DNA of 7,444 nucleotides from Thiomicrospira sp. UBA5634 (GTDB lineage Bacteria > Pseudomonadota > Gammaproteobacteria > Thiomicrospirales > Thiomicrospiraceae). This document shows, in pieces, positions 7,242-7,444 of the stretch (position 1 is its first letter; every line of letters starts with the position of its first letter). Both the position numbers and the translations under genes were made by a program. The DNA lies in the NCBI GenBank assembly GCA_002421475.1, contig DIJW01000073.1, positions 1 through 7,444 on the forward strand. The letters are read 5' to 3'. Under the pieces are notes generated by a model that was not told the origin of the DNA, did not search any database, and saw nothing but the letters and a program-made list of their open reading frames with translations.

Positions 7242-7328
7242 CTGGGCAACTCGATTAACCCACAATGAATTCTGGCAACGCCACGTTAGTAAGATCAAGG
7301 CGTGAACGTGAAGCAATGTCTAGATCTT
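7242..7328 (-). repeat. Right copy of the ~86-bp inverted repeat
   Basis: This copy, read on the minus strand, matches positions 1-86 (see that entry). It ends about 26 nt before the comF start, so comF, like the c-di-GMP gene at the other end, is preceded by the repeat in the same orientation. It contains one extra T relative to the left copy, which shifts the frame and creates a TAA at 7257-7255. The sequence outside it, 7329-7444, may belong to the same element, but the matching part of the left copy lies beyond the window edge. Confidence 0.75.
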
Positions 7329-7341
7329 GCTTCACGTTCAC
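7302..7341. repeat. Perfect 15-bp inverted repeat with 10-nt loop
   Basis: GTGAACGTGAAGCAA (7302-7316) is exactly complementary to TTGCTTCACGTTCAC (7327-7341), separated by TGTCTAGATC. The right arm spans the outer boundary of the 86-bp repeat as far as it can be seen, and the left arm lies inside it. There is no T-tract on either side, so it is unlikely to be a simple terminator. It could be a transposase or recombinase binding structure, or an RNA hairpin. Confidence 0.85.
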
Positions 7342-7364
7342 AACGCAGAGCTGGCGAACTTGGC

Positions 7365-7387
7365 TAAGCCCCTTCGGGCGGGGCTTA
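7365..7387. terminator. GC-rich stem-loop, possible terminator
   Basis: TAAGCCCC (7365-7372) pairs perfectly with GGGGCTTA (7380-7387) around the loop TTCGGGC. The stem resembles factor-independent terminators, but only a weak T-rich stretch (ATTACTTCTT, 7391-7400) follows on the plus strand and none on the minus strand. It could instead be part of the repeat element. Direction is uncertain. Confidence 0.4.
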
Positions 7388-7444
7388 AAGATTACTTCTT
7401 CGTTGTTGCGGTTCTTGGCCATAGAATGACTAAGACCTGCGAAC

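Noticed and set aside
7217..7249. TTG at 7249 as start of comF
   Set aside because: The ATG at 7216 has a good Shine-Dalgarno and gives the expected N-terminus; the TTG lies inside the repeat copy.
7242..7444. Integron attC site or tRNA-like structure
   Set aside because: I see no paired attC core sites and no cloverleaf; the hairpins are simple single stems.
1..7444. Possible CRISPR, toxin-antitoxin or defence island
   Set aside because: No spaced direct repeats and no toxin, antitoxin or defence domains are present; all six genes belong to housekeeping or signalling families or to an unknown secreted family.

Overview
The window looks like ordinary chromosomal DNA from a free-living gammaproteobacterium. 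The protein styles (GGDEF/EAL signalling protein, YedP/MPGP-type phosphatase, Zn-type CDF exporter, ComF) and the moderate, slightly AT-leaning base composition would suit the Thiomicrospira/Hydrogenovibrio/Methylophaga neighbourhood. That placement is an impression from sequence style, not a search result. Six genes are well supported, and no phage, CRISPR, tRNA or rRNA signal is visible.

Layout: 1-86 holds one copy of a roughly 86-bp repeat. A promoter-like TATAAT and a strong Shine-Dalgarno follow, then a membrane-bound HAMP-PAS-GGDEF-EAL cyclic-di-GMP enzyme (178-2556, +). A secreted, probably outer-membrane, uncharacterised protein (2544-3509, -) overlaps it tail to tail. A 150-bp divergent intergenic region then leads to a HAD-family mannosyl/glucosyl-3-phosphoglycerate phosphatase (3660-4415, +). 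This gene overlaps by 4 bp, again tail to tail, with a glycerate kinase (4412-5539, -). The kinase lies 1 nt downstream of a zinc-type CDF exporter gene (5541-6458, -), so those two should be co-transcribed. comF (6542-7216, -) lies upstream of the exporter gene on the same strand. The right end (7242-7444) carries the second, inverted copy of the 86-bp repeat plus two strong hairpins.

How the genes fit together: the phosphatase and the glycerate kinase both act on glycerate-phosphate chemistry and are neighbours. This hints at metabolism of a glycosylglycerate compatible solute, although no synthase or hydrolase is in view. The exporter gene is coupled to the kinase by spacing rather than by obvious function. 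The c-di-GMP enzyme, the secreted protein and ComF look like independent units.

Two signals are not explained by the genes. First, the inverted repeat pair at the window ends: each copy sits just upstream of a gene and points the same way relative to it. Second, a marked excess of the 8-bp palindrome CAGGCCTG (five copies) and its core AGGCCT (eight copies), spread over coding sequence in different reading frames and over intergenic DNA. I see no complete new multi-gene system; these two DNA-level signals are the best candidates for something undescribed.
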